A program made the position numbers and the translations under genes. This document shows positions 1 to 6,726 of a DNA stretch of 41,052 bases, in pieces (position 1 is the first letter of the stretch; each line of letters starts with the position of its first letter). The notes below the pieces were generated by a model. The model made no database searches. It was not told the DNA's origin and saw only the letters and a list, made by a program, of their open reading frames with translations. Source of the DNA: Acidobacteriota bacterium (GTDB lineage: Bacteria > Acidobacteriota > Thermoanaerobaculia > UBA5066); NCBI GenBank assembly GCA_003152095.1, contig PLZI01000132.1, positions 69,620-110,671 on the forward strand, in the 5' to 3' direction.

Positions 1-867
1 CTAGGGAAGGCGGACCGTTTCTTCGCGGACGGCAAGAACGCCGAAACGGCCGAGGCGTACCGCGCGGCACTCGAGGGCATGGCGCCGTCCTCGAGGTCCT
101 ATGCGCGCGCCGTCGAGTCGCTCCTCTTCGCGCTCTCGGCGAGCCACCAGCCGGAGCCCTGCGCCGCCGTCGCCCGCGAAACCTTTCCGAACCTCCGCTT
201 CTCGCCCTCGGCCGCGAACGTGGCCGGCTCGGGCCTCGACTGCGCGGTCTCGCTTCCGAAGGACGCGCCCCCAAAGGCCGCCCTCGTTCAGGCTCTCGCC
301 GCGGACACGCGCGAGGTCCTCACCGGAAAGCGCGTGGGCCTTGCCGCGGACGACGTCTCGGCGCTCTACCAGACGCTCGTCGGCGAGCGCGAGGCGGCGG
401 GCGACGAGGCGGGGAAGAAAAAAACGCTCGAGGACTGGGCCGCCTACCTCGATGGCGAGGCCGCGAAGACGAAGACGAAAGACGCCCGAGCGGCGTTCGA
501 CGCCCATCGCCTGACGGCATATCTCGAGCTGGGCCAGCCGGAACGTGCGATCCCGATGCTCGAGGCCGCCGAGCGCGACTTTCCCGATGACTACAACCCG
601 CCCGCGCGCCTCGCCCTCGCGTACCGCGCCATGAAAAAGTACGACGAGGCCCTCGCGGCGTCCGACCGCGCGCTCGCCCGTGCGTACGGTCCGCGGAAGC
701 TCGTCATTCTGTCGGCACGTGCCGACATCTACGCGAAGAAGGGAGACCGAGCGGCGGCACGCAAGACGCGTGAGGACGCTCTGGCGTGGGCCGAGGCGCT
801 CCCGAAGGAGCAGGTCTCGGAACGACAGATCGCCGCGTTGAAAAAGCAGCTCGAAACGCACGAGTAG
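1..867 (+). CDS. TPR-repeat protein, C-terminal part (5' end outside window)
   Basis: The frame is open from the first base and ends at TAG 865-867, so this is the C-terminal 288 residues of a longer protein. It is helical and Ala/Arg/Glu-rich. The clearest tetratricopeptide repeats lie around window residues 178-225 (an AIPMLEAAERDFPDDYNPPARLALAY hairpin followed by MKKYDEALAASDRALARAYG), and a repeat-like helix pair is at residues 5-25 (FFADGKNAETAEAYRAAL). TPR domains bind partner proteins, so no enzyme activity can be read from this part. Similar TPR tails occur behind thioredoxin-fold domains in secreted bacterial proteins, but no such domain is visible here, so that is only a possibility. 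An internal ATG at 79 is a poor start because the first repeat lies upstream of it. Confidence 0.7.
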   Translation, partial: LGKADRFFADGKNAETAEAYRAALEGMAPSSRSYARAVESLLFALSASHQPEPCAAVARETFPNLRFSPSAANVAGSGLDCAVSLPKDAPPKAALVQALAADTREVLTGKRVGLAADDVSALYQTLVGEREAAGDEAGKKKTLEDWAAYLDGEAAKTKTKDARAAFDAHRLTAYLELGQPERAIPMLEAAERDFPDDYNPPARLALAYRAMKKYDEALAASDRALARAYGPRKLVILSARADIYAKKGDRAAARKTREDALAWAEALPKEQVSERQIAALKKQLETHE

Positions 868-932
868 AATTCGCCCCGAACCGGAAGGTCCGTGAGTGCC
901 GCTGTCGAGGTGCACCCGCGCGCCGACGGGCT

Positions 933-1421
933 TCATTTCACGGGGGCCGAGGGAGTCGGGTTGGTCCCCCGGCATTGGAACGTGTAGTCCACGTCCAGGA
1001 ACTTCGTCGCCAGCGTCACGGGCCCGACGGGACCTTTCGTCATGAGCGCGACCTTGATCCGCTTGATCTCGTACTTGGCGCTCTTCCCGTCACACAGGAC
1101 CGAGAAGCGCTTCGCACCCTTGCCCGGACCTTCGTCCGAGATCTCGAAAACGGTTTCGAGACCCGTGTGGGAGGGATTCGGTGGCACGCCCGTGAAAACC
1201 GCGACATAGCCCGTGGTCGCGGAGTCGAGGTTGTAGTGGAAGAGCACCTCGACCGAATTCGTCGCGTTCCACGGGGCTGCGGGAGTCCGGCCCTTGAGCG
1301 TGGCGGACGACACGGGGCTTCTCGCATCCACGGTAATCGAGTCGATCGCGGCGCGGGCCGGGCCCGAGGCAAGGGAAAGCCCGAGGAGAGAAGTGAGGAG
1401 CGAACGCCTGGATCGACTCAT
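933..1421 (-). CDS. Secreted hypothetical protein with signal peptide
   Basis: This 162-residue protein starts at ATG 1421, with an AGGAAG Shine-Dalgarno about 8 nt upstream. The N-terminus (MSRSRRSLLTSLLGL...GPARA, cleavage likely after ARA near residue 24) is a Sec-type signal peptide with an Arg-rich n-region. The mature part is about 138 residues, looks beta-rich, and has two cysteines (LCDG and FQCRG) that could form a disulfide outside the cytoplasm. I do not recognise a family. It lies downstream of the DUF4337 gene on the same strand with a 65-bp gap and converges on the TPR gene. A longer reading of this frame to 1949 runs antisense-frame through the DUF4337 gene and is Arg/Gly-rich, so the 1421 start is preferred. 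Confidence 0.72.
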   Translation of the reverse strand: MSRSRRSLLTSLLGLSLASGPARAAIDSITVDARSPVSSATLKGRTPAAPWNATNSVEVLFHYNLDSATTGYVAVFTGVPPNPSHTGLETVFEISDEGPGKGAKRFSVLCDGKSAKYEIKRIKVALMTKGPVGPVTLATKFLDVDYTFQCRGTNPTPSAPVK

Positions 1422-1486
1422 TCTCGTTCTTCCTGGAGGATAGCGCCCATCCCGAAGGCGAAGGACGCGACGCCCGCGGGGACCTT

Positions 1487-2068
1487 TCAGCCGAGGAGGG
1501 CCATCGCGAAGAGAACGAGGCCTATCAGCCCCACGCCCATCGACCCGAACCACACGGGCTTGTTGCGCGTGAGCGCGGCCACGGCGCCGAGCGCGATCGA
1601 CACCTGGAAGAGCGCGACCGTGTTCGCGAAGCCGTGGTGCTTGTGCAGCAGATGGTCCGCCTCCTTCGATTTCTCGTCCCGCTCGTGCTCCTTCTCCTCG
1701 GCCTTCTTCTTGATCTCGACCTGGTCCTGTTTGTAGCGCTTCTGTTCCTCCGTGAATTTCGCCGGAGCTTCCTTCCCGATCGCGAGCCACGAGGCGGCCG
1801 ACGCCTCCTGAACCGCGGCCTTCAGGCCCTTGGCCTGGTAGTACGCCCACTGGTCCGAGGCCTCCGCCTGCAGGCGCGTCGCCTCCGTCTTCAGCACGAG
1901 CGCCTCGTTCACGGTCGCGCCGGCGCGCAGCGCGGCGACGGCCGCGCACGCCGCGAGGATCGCCGTCGTGAGCGCGATCCGCTTCAAAAACGAGCCGCCG
2001 TCGTGCTCCAGCTCTTCCTTGATCGTCTCGTGCAGATTCTCCGTCTCGATTTCAGGGCCTTCGGGCAT
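1487..2068 (-). CDS. DUF4337-family membrane protein
   Basis: This 193-residue protein starts at ATG 2068 with AAGGAG 7 nt upstream. Residues 30-47 form a membrane helix. Residues 55-145 are a long charged, probably coiled-coil stretch, with the DQWAYYQAKGLK motif at 72-83 and a Lys/Glu-rich run at 108-140. Residues 147-166 and 171-192 form two closing membrane helices. This helix / coiled-coil / two-helix plan with the DQWAYYQAK motif is characteristic of the DUF4337 family, whose function is unknown. The coiled coil probably sits on one face of the inner membrane. It is divergent from the lipoprotein gene at 2153, sharing an 84-bp intergenic region, and may be co-transcribed with the secreted protein downstream. 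Confidence 0.85.
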   Translation of the reverse strand: MPEGPEIETENLHETIKEELEHDGGSFLKRIALTTAILAACAAVAALRAGATVNEALVLKTEATRLQAEASDQWAYYQAKGLKAAVQEASAASWLAIGKEAPAKFTEEQKRYKQDQVEIKKKAEEKEHERDEKSKEADHLLHKHHGFANTVALFQVSIALGAVAALTRNKPVWFGSMGVGLIGLVLFAMALLG

Positions 2069-2152
2069 GAACCGCTCCTTATCTGGACCGGAAGACTAGC
2101 GCGAACGACGTCCGGGTGCGTCCGCTCCGCCCTCTGGGCGAGAATCGCAGTC

Positions 2153-2599
2153 ATGCTCAGGTTCCTCCGAACCGCCGCGGCCCTGTTGTTGCTCGCCTCT
2201 TGCAGCCGCGAGCCGCGTGATCCGGTCCGCGAGACCTTGAAGCGTGTCGTCGCCTCCGCCGAGGCGCGCGATGCCGGAGCGGTCGCCGGGTATCTTTCCG
2301 CTTCGTTCCGCGACGCGGAGGGCGGGAACAAGGCGGACGCCGCCGATCTACTCCGCCGCACTCTGGCGGCCTACGAGAGCATCTCGCTGAGCCTTTCGGA
2401 CGAGGTCATCGCGAAGGGTCCCGAGGCTGCGAACGCGACCTTCAAGGTCAGGATGTCGGGCAAACCCCGCGCCGTCGCCGGCCTCGAAGGTTTTCTGCCG
2501 CGGATGTCGACCTGGCGTTTCGAACTGCGCCTCGAGCTCGAGAAAGGGAGCTGGAGGATCACGTCGGCGGCCTGGAGGCGGCTGGAAGAGAGCCTTTAG
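2153..2599 (+). CDS. Small lipoprotein, possibly NTF2/SnoaL-like fold
   Basis: The product has 148 residues. Residues 1-18 form a short lipoprotein signal peptide ending in the lipobox LASC, with the cysteine followed by Ser-Arg. The rest has an N-terminal helix (DPVRETLKRVVASAEARDAGAVAGYLS), a middle section and a C-terminal beta strand (WRFELRLELEKGSWRITSAAWRRL). This pattern resembles NTF2-like or DUF4440-type small domains, but the match is only structural intuition. No Shine-Dalgarno is visible; instead an AGAAT box ends 7 nt before the ATG, hinting at a leaderless transcript. The stop codon overlaps the stop of the convergent permease gene by 3-4 bp. Confidence 0.68.
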   Translation: MLRFLRTAAALLLLASCSREPRDPVRETLKRVVASAEARDAGAVAGYLSASFRDAEGGNKADAADLLRRTLAAYESISLSLSDEVIAKGPEAANATFKVRMSGKPRAVAGLEGFLPRMSTWRFELRLELEKGSWRITSAAWRRLEESL

Positions 2600-3936
2600 C
2601 GCGGGCCGCCGCTCAGCTTTCGCCCGACGAGGAACAGCGGACCGCCCGTGAGAAGGATCGCCGTCCCCGCCAGCGCGAGTCGCGGCTCGGTGAACGCCAC
2701 GTGCGCTGCGACGGCGGCCAGCGCGAGGATGTAGAGCGCGGGGAGGACGGGGGGGCCCGGGATCCGGAACGCGCCGTCGCCGCCCTCGCCGCTCCTCCTC
2801 AGGACGAACAGCGTCGAGGAGACGACGACGAGGGTGAGCATGTCCGTGAAGATCACGTAGCTGACGAGCTTCTCGAACGAGCCGAGGAGGAACGCGGGCA
2901 CGAGCATCGTCGCCCCGAAAAGGAGAAGCCCGGCCGTCGACACCTGCGTCCGCGGCTGGACGCGCCGGAAAACCGGCGGCAGGACGCCGTCCTCGGCCAT
3001 CGCGTAATAGCTCCGCGGCATCTGCAGGACGGTCGCGTTCACGAACCCGGCCGCCGAGAGGAAGATCAGCGCCGACACGACCGCTTCGCCGGCCGCGCCG
3101 AAGCTCGCGCGCGCGAGGGCGGCCGCGACGAGTTTCGACTCCGCGACGCCGCCCACCCCGAGCGTCCTCACGTACGCGAAGTTCAGGACGAGGTAGAGGC
3201 CGACCACGGTGAGCATCCCGGCCGTCACGGCGAGCGGGAACCGCCTCTTCGCGTCCTTCACGTCCGCGCCGAGGTTCATCGTCATGTGGTAGCCGCCGTA
3301 CGTGTAGAAGACCGGGATCAGCGCGGCTGCAAGGCCCGTGAGGCCCGCGGCGGGCGCGGCGGGCGCGGCCGCGGGCGCCAAACCCGCCGCCTTCGGCGCG
3401 AGGGCCAACGCGGCGGCGGCGAGGCCTACGATCATCACGATCTTCAGCATCGAGAGGACGTTCTGCGTTTCCGCGCCGATCTGGATCCCGAGGGCGTTCA
3501 AGAGCAGCAGGACGAGCATCAGGACGAGCGCGACGAGGAGGACGCTGTTTCCGCCGCGCCTCTCCGGCGGCAGGAGCAGCCCGACGAGGTACTCGGCCCC
3601 GATGAACGCGACGCCCGCCGCGCCTGCGCCCTGCATGAGCGTCTGCGCCCAGTTGAGCATGAAGGCGAGCGCTGGGTGATAGCAGTCGGCGACGACGCGG
3701 TAGTAGCCGCCCGCACGCGGGTGGTTGGAGCCGATTTCCGCGAACGTGAGCGCGCCGACGAAGCTCACGAGGCCGCCGATTCCCCAGGCGAGAAGGAAGA
3801 GGCCCGGCGTCCCCGCATCACGCGCGACGATCGCGGGCGTCCGGAAGATCCCGATCCCCACGACGAGGCTCACGACCACCATCGCCGTGTCGAACGTCCC
3901 GAGCTTCGCGTCGATCCTTCCGGCTTCAGCCTTCAC
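2596..3936 (-). CDS. APC-superfamily amino-acid permease / exchanger
   Basis: An inner-membrane transporter of 446 residues with about 12 hydrophobic helices. The first helix contains the APC signature VVGIGIFRTPAIVARDAG, with the GIGIF unwound segment that binds the amino-acid backbone in LeuT-fold carriers. Later landmarks are FAEIGSNHPRAGGYYRVV and YTYGGYHMTMN. The substrate cannot be told; serine/threonine exchangers and cationic amino-acid carriers look alike here. The chosen start is GTG 3936 (VKAEAGRIDAKLG). An upstream start at 4026 would read deep into the aminotransferase gene. The GTG lies inside the last codons of that gene, so the two overlap by 11 bp and are translationally coupled, which suggests that the carrier imports or exports the aminotransferase's substrate or product. 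Confidence 0.88.
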   Translation of the reverse strand: MKAEAGRIDAKLGTFDTAMVVVSLVVGIGIFRTPAIVARDAGTPGLFLLAWGIGGLVSFVGALTFAEIGSNHPRAGGYYRVVADCYHPALAFMLNWAQTLMQGAGAAGVAFIGAEYLVGLLLPPERRGGNSVLLVALVLMLVLLLLNALGIQIGAETQNVLSMLKIVMIVGLAAAALALAPKAAGLAPAAAPAAPAAGLTGLAAALIPVFYTYGGYHMTMNLGADVKDAKRRFPLAVTAGMLTVVGLYLVLNFAYVRTLGVGGVAESKLVAAALARASFGAAGEAVVSALIFLSAAGFVNATVLQMPRSYYAMAEDGVLPPVFRRVQPRTQVSTAGLLLFGATMLVPAFLLGSFEKLVSYVIFTDMLTLVVVSSTLFVLRRSGEGGDGAFRIPGPPVLPALYILALAAVAAHVAFTEPRLALAGTAILLTGGPLFLVGRKLSGGPR

Positions 3937-5119
3937 GCAGCGCCTCGGCGAGGAGGCCCGCGAGCCTGACGAACTGCCCTGCGGTGTTGTAGAGCTGCGC
4001 CGAGACCCGCACGAGTTTTCCGCCACTTCCGCCGCCGAGCGGCCAGTCGTAGAACCACGCCTCGACGCCGCGCGCGCGCGTCCAGTCCGCCAGCTCCTCG
4101 CGGTCGAGACGCGCGGCGGGGCTGCCGGGTGCGACCGCGGGCAAGGGCACCGACGCCATCGCGCCGATCATCGGCTCGGGCGCGGGCGTCGAAACGCCCA
4201 GCGCCTCGCACAAGATGGCGCGCGCCTTCAGCGAGAGCGCGCGGTTCGCCTCCATCAGGGCCGTCCAGCCGCCGGGCAGGAGGCCGCCGAGATACGCGAT
4301 GCAGTCGGGGATCGAGAGCGCAGCCGTTGGGTCGACCGTCCCCGTCCAGTCGAACTCGTCCTTGAACCGCGCCTCGCCCCCGGCGTAACCGTGGCTGATC
4401 GCGATGGGGTGCAGGCCTTTCTGCCGGTCCTTCCTAACGTGCAGGAACGCAGCGCCCTTCGGCGCACAGAGCCATTTGTGGGCGTTCGCGGTGTAGTACG
4501 CCGCCCCGAGGCGTTCGAGGTCGAGCGGGACCATCCCGAGCGCATGGGCTCCGTCCACGAGCGTGTCCACGCCGCGTGCAAAAAGCCCGGCGACGAGCCG
4601 TTCAATGGGAAAGACGAGCGCCGTCGGGCTCGTGACGTGATCCAGCATCGCGAGGCGCGTTCTCGGCGTCACGGCCCCGAGGACCGGCTCGATCACGTCC
4701 TCCTCGCCGCCCAGCGGGAACGGCACCTGCGCCACGACGACGCGCGCGCCCGTCCGGGCGGCCACGTAGTCGAGCGTCTTTTTGCACGCGGCGTACGCGT
4801 GGTTCGTCGTGAGGATCTCGTCGCCGGGAGAGAACGCCAGAGAGCGCACGACCGCGTTCACGCCCGCGGTCGCGTTCGGGACGAAGGCGAGATCGTCGCC
4901 GTCCGCCCCGACGAACCCCGCCAGCGCCGCGCGTGCCTCCGCAAGGAGGCCCGGCAGCGCGCGCACGAGGAAGTCGACGGGCTCGCGCTCGAGCCGCATC
5001 CGCAGCTCCGACTGCTTGTCGAGGATCGCCTTCGGGCACGCCCCGAACGAGCCGTGGTTCAGGTAGTCGACGGCCGGGTCGAGGGGCCAGAGATCGGCCC
5101 ACGTACTTCTTGCGGGCAT
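3926..5119 (-). CDS. Aminotransferase class V family (isopenicillin-N epimerase / cysteine desulfurase-like)
   Basis: This 397-residue fold-type I PLP enzyme starts at ATG 5119. Landmarks in order: NHGSFGACP at residues 21-29 (typical of the isopenicillin-N-epimerase-like subgroup), NATAGVNAV at 82-90 (cofactor phosphate loop), NHAYAACKKT at 106-115, VDGAH at 188-192 with Asp189 for the pyridine nitrogen, and Lys215 in ANAHKW as the Schiff-base lysine. The subgroup includes epimerases, C-S lyases and cysteine-desulfurase relatives, and the sequence alone does not decide between them. It overlaps the permease gene downstream and is divergent from a periplasmic rhodanese 70 bp away, so a role in sulfur amino acids is possible but inferred. 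Confidence 0.87.
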   Translation of the reverse strand: MPARSTWADLWPLDPAVDYLNHGSFGACPKAILDKQSELRMRLEREPVDFLVRALPGLLAEARAALAGFVGADGDDLAFVPNATAGVNAVVRSLAFSPGDEILTTNHAYAACKKTLDYVAARTGARVVVAQVPFPLGGEEDVIEPVLGAVTPRTRLAMLDHVTSPTALVFPIERLVAGLFARGVDTLVDGAHALGMVPLDLERLGAAYYTANAHKWLCAPKGAAFLHVRKDRQKGLHPIAISHGYAGGEARFKDEFDWTGTVDPTAALSIPDCIAYLGGLLPGGWTALMEANRALSLKARAILCEALGVSTPAPEPMIGAMASVPLPAVAPGSPAARLDREELADWTRARGVEAWFYDWPLGGGSGGKLVRVSAQLYNTAGQFVRLAGLLAEALREG

Positions 5120-5189
5120 GCGAGCGCGCAATGTTACGCGCCCGCCCCGGCCTCGCGCCGGCGCAGAATATACCCCGGCCGGAGGTCTC

Positions 5190-6095
5190 ATGAAGAACGT
5201 CCTCGCCAGCCTCGTCCTCGTTGCGTCCTCGTCGCTCGCATCCGCGACGGACATGCTCGTGACGCCCGACTGGCTCGTCGAGCACCGGGGCGAAAAAAAC
5301 CTCGTCCTCCTGCACGTGGGGGTGCCGGCCGACTTCGAGAAGGAGCACATCCCCGGCGCGATCCCCGTGAACCCGCAGGACCTTTCGATCCCGCGGGCCG
5401 AGGGCGCGCTCATCCTCCGGCTTCTGCCGCCCGACCAACTGCGCACGAAGCTCGAGAGCTTCGGAATCGGCGACGACTCGCGCGTCGTCGTCTACTTCGG
5501 CAAGGACTGGGTCTCGCCCACGACGCGCGTTTATTTCAGCCTCGACGCGGCGGGCCTCGGCGACAAGACCTCCATCCTCGACGGCGGCATGCGGGCGTGG
5601 AAGGCCGCTGGCGGCGCGGTCGTCGCATCGACAGCCGACTCCACGTCGGCAATCCAGCGCAAGCCAGGGAAGATCACGGCGAAGCCGCATCCCGAATTCG
5701 TGGCCGACCTCGACTTCGTGAAGGCGAACCTCGGCACGACCGGCGTCGCGATTGTCGATTCGAGCAATACGAAGTTCTTCGACGGCGCCGATCCGGGCGC
5801 GATGCCCCGCGCCGGCCACATCCCCGGCGCGCGCAGCCTGCCCTTCAACACCCTCGTCACCGAGGACAACCGGATGAAGAGCCCTGCCGAGACGGCGAAG
5901 CTTTTCGAGGCGGCCGGCATCAAGCCCGGCGACACCGTCGTCAGCTACTGCCACATCGGCCAGAAGGCCACCGTCATGTACTTCGCGGCCAAGCGCCTCG
6001 GCTACAAGGCGCGCCTTTACGACGGCTCGTGGGACGAGTGGAGCCGAAAGAGCGAGTTGCCCGTCGAGAAGGGCCCGGCGAAGCCGCAGAGCTGA
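5190..6095 (+). CDS. Periplasmic two-domain rhodanese (thiosulfate/3-mercaptopyruvate sulfurtransferase type)
   Basis: This 301-residue protein starts at ATG 5190, with a GGAGG site 4 nt upstream. Residues 1-19 are a Sec signal peptide (ending LASA), so it acts outside the cytoplasm. Residues 23-145 are a first rhodanese domain without an active-site cysteine (the loop reads YFGKDWVSPTT), as usual for the inactive domain. Residues 165-290 are the catalytic rhodanese domain, with Cys254 in the loop CHIGQKA and the flanking AGHIPGARSLPF motif. The loop differs from the CRKGVT and CGSGVT loops of classical thiosulfate and mercaptopyruvate transferases, so the donor is unsure. The next gene downstream, a short repeat peptide, follows 43 bp later. 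Confidence 0.9.
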   Translation: MKNVLASLVLVASSSLASATDMLVTPDWLVEHRGEKNLVLLHVGVPADFEKEHIPGAIPVNPQDLSIPRAEGALILRLLPPDQLRTKLESFGIGDDSRVVVYFGKDWVSPTTRVYFSLDAAGLGDKTSILDGGMRAWKAAGGAVVASTADSTSAIQRKPGKITAKPHPEFVADLDFVKANLGTTGVAIVDSSNTKFFDGADPGAMPRAGHIPGARSLPFNTLVTEDNRMKSPAETAKLFEAAGIKPGDTVVSYCHIGQKATVMYFAAKRLGYKARLYDGSWDEWSRKSELPVEKGPAKPQS

Positions 6096-6109
6096 GCCTC
6101 GGCACGCGG

Positions 6110-6127
6110 GTTGCAACATCTTGTAAC
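6110..6127 (+). promoter_or_regulatory. Imperfect inverted repeat before the small repeat peptide
   Basis: GTTGCAA, four bases CATC, then TTGTAAC form an inverted repeat with one mismatch, ending one base before the GGAGG ribosome site of the next small gene. It could be a hairpin controlling access to that site or a protein-binding operator. The arms are AT-richer than anything around them. No T-run follows, so it is not a standard terminator for the rhodanese gene. Confidence 0.3.
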
Positions 6128-6138
6128 GGAGGCACCTC

Positions 6139-6312
6139 ATGCCGAACAGCACTCATCCCGACAAGAACAAGCCCACGCCGCCCGTAAAAACCGCCGTGCC
6201 GCCTGTAAAAACTGCGCCGATGCAGCAGCCCGCGCAGCCCGTGAAGACCGTGCCCGCGCCGCCCGTGCAGCCCGCGAAGACCGTGCCCGTGCAGCCCCAA
6301 GGCAAGCCGTAG
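6139..6312 (+). CDS. Short Pro/Val/Lys/Thr repeat peptide (57 aa)
   Basis: This small gene starts at ATG 6139 with GGAGG 6 nt upstream and ends at TAG 6310-6312. The product has 57 residues and is built from copies of a PPVKT / QPVKTVP / QPAKTVP unit spaced 9-14 residues apart, with few other residues and no Cys, Trp or aromatic core. It should be disordered and basic, like linker or cell-envelope spacer segments. It has no signal peptide. The good ribosome site and the repeat conserved at residue level support it being a gene. The repeats at DNA level (ccgtgaagaccgtgcc-like units) would allow expansion or contraction. Function unknown; it may be co-transcribed with the rhodanese. Confidence 0.55.
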   Translation: MPNSTHPDKNKPTPPVKTAVPPVKTAPMQQPAQPVKTVPAPPVQPAKTVPVQPQGKP

Positions 6313-6317
6313 CGCGT

Positions 6318-6410
6318 TCACGGCTCACCCGCCGCCCGCGAGGCGGCAGTGCGCAGGGCCTCTATCGCCTCGGCGTACTTGTCGCGTTCGTGGGCGACGA
6401 GCTGGGGAAG
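6318..6410 (-). pseudogene. Truncated C-terminal gene fragment (31 codons, unknown family)
   Basis: Reading leftward from 6410, 30 sense codons (LPQLVAHERDKYAEA then IEALRTAASRAAGEP) end in TGA at 6318-6320. The helical, charged composition looks like the end of a real small protein. It has no start codon, and its upstream side stops exactly where the DUF433 remnant on the other strand begins, so it appears to be cut by a rearrangement. The family is not recognised. Confidence 0.25.
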
Positions 6411-6565
6411 CCGCGTGCTCGTCTCCGTCGTCCTCGATAGCCTGGCGTCCGGCGAGACGGAAGACAGGATTGCGCGAGACTATCGAATCTCCAGATGAGG
6501 ACGTGCGCGCCGCGCTCCTCTACGCTGGAAAGCTGCGCCTCGCGGGGACGAGTCCTCAGGCGTAG
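6402..6565 (+). pseudogene. Degraded DUF433-family antitoxin gene
   Basis: Three pieces in different frames together read like a DUF433 (VapB-type) antitoxin. LGKPR (around 6402-6415) corresponds to the family's GKPxIxGTR start. VLVSVVLDSLASGETEDRIARDY (6415-6483) corresponds to the conserved VxxVLDxLASGxSxExIxxDYP core. After a one-base shift near 6492, DEDVRAALLYAGKL (6494-6535) corresponds to the closing DIRAALAYAAEL helix; this frame runs to TAG 6563-6565. The segment between GKPR and VLVS is shortened, so the gene has both a deletion and a frameshift and cannot make the normal protein. DUF433 antitoxins normally pair with a DUF5615 (PIN-like) toxin, and none is seen here. Confidence 0.6.
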
Positions 6566-6694
6566 GCGAGACGCCCGCGAGCCTCCGGAATCGGCCGGCC
6601 GAGCGCCTTCGCGGTTTCGATCCACTCGCGAATCACGACTTCGGCGGCGGCGATAGGCACCTCCGATGAGGCTACACGAATACCGTGTAGTCAT
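6556..6694 (-). pseudogene. Degraded HicB-type antitoxin gene
   Basis: From ATG 6694 the reading MTTRYSCSLI matches the usual first strand of HicB-like antitoxins. After loss of the middle of the gene and a frame change, the stretch EVVIREW, IETAKALGRPIPE and RGRLAYA, ending in TGA 6556-6558, matches the end of the HicB partial RNase-H fold, where an AIxxWIExAxxxGxPIPEP motif is characteristic. Only about 45 codons remain of the usual 70-130. No HicA toxin lies beside it. Its 3' end overlaps the 3' end of the DUF433 remnant on the opposite strand. Confidence 0.55.
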
Positions 6695-6726
6695 AAGAAG
6701 GTTGGGCCTGGCCGCCGTCGGCGCCC

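Noticed and set aside
868-932. Possible terminator between the TPR gene and the convergent secreted-protein gene
   Set aside because: The 65 bp contain no stem followed by a T-run on either strand.
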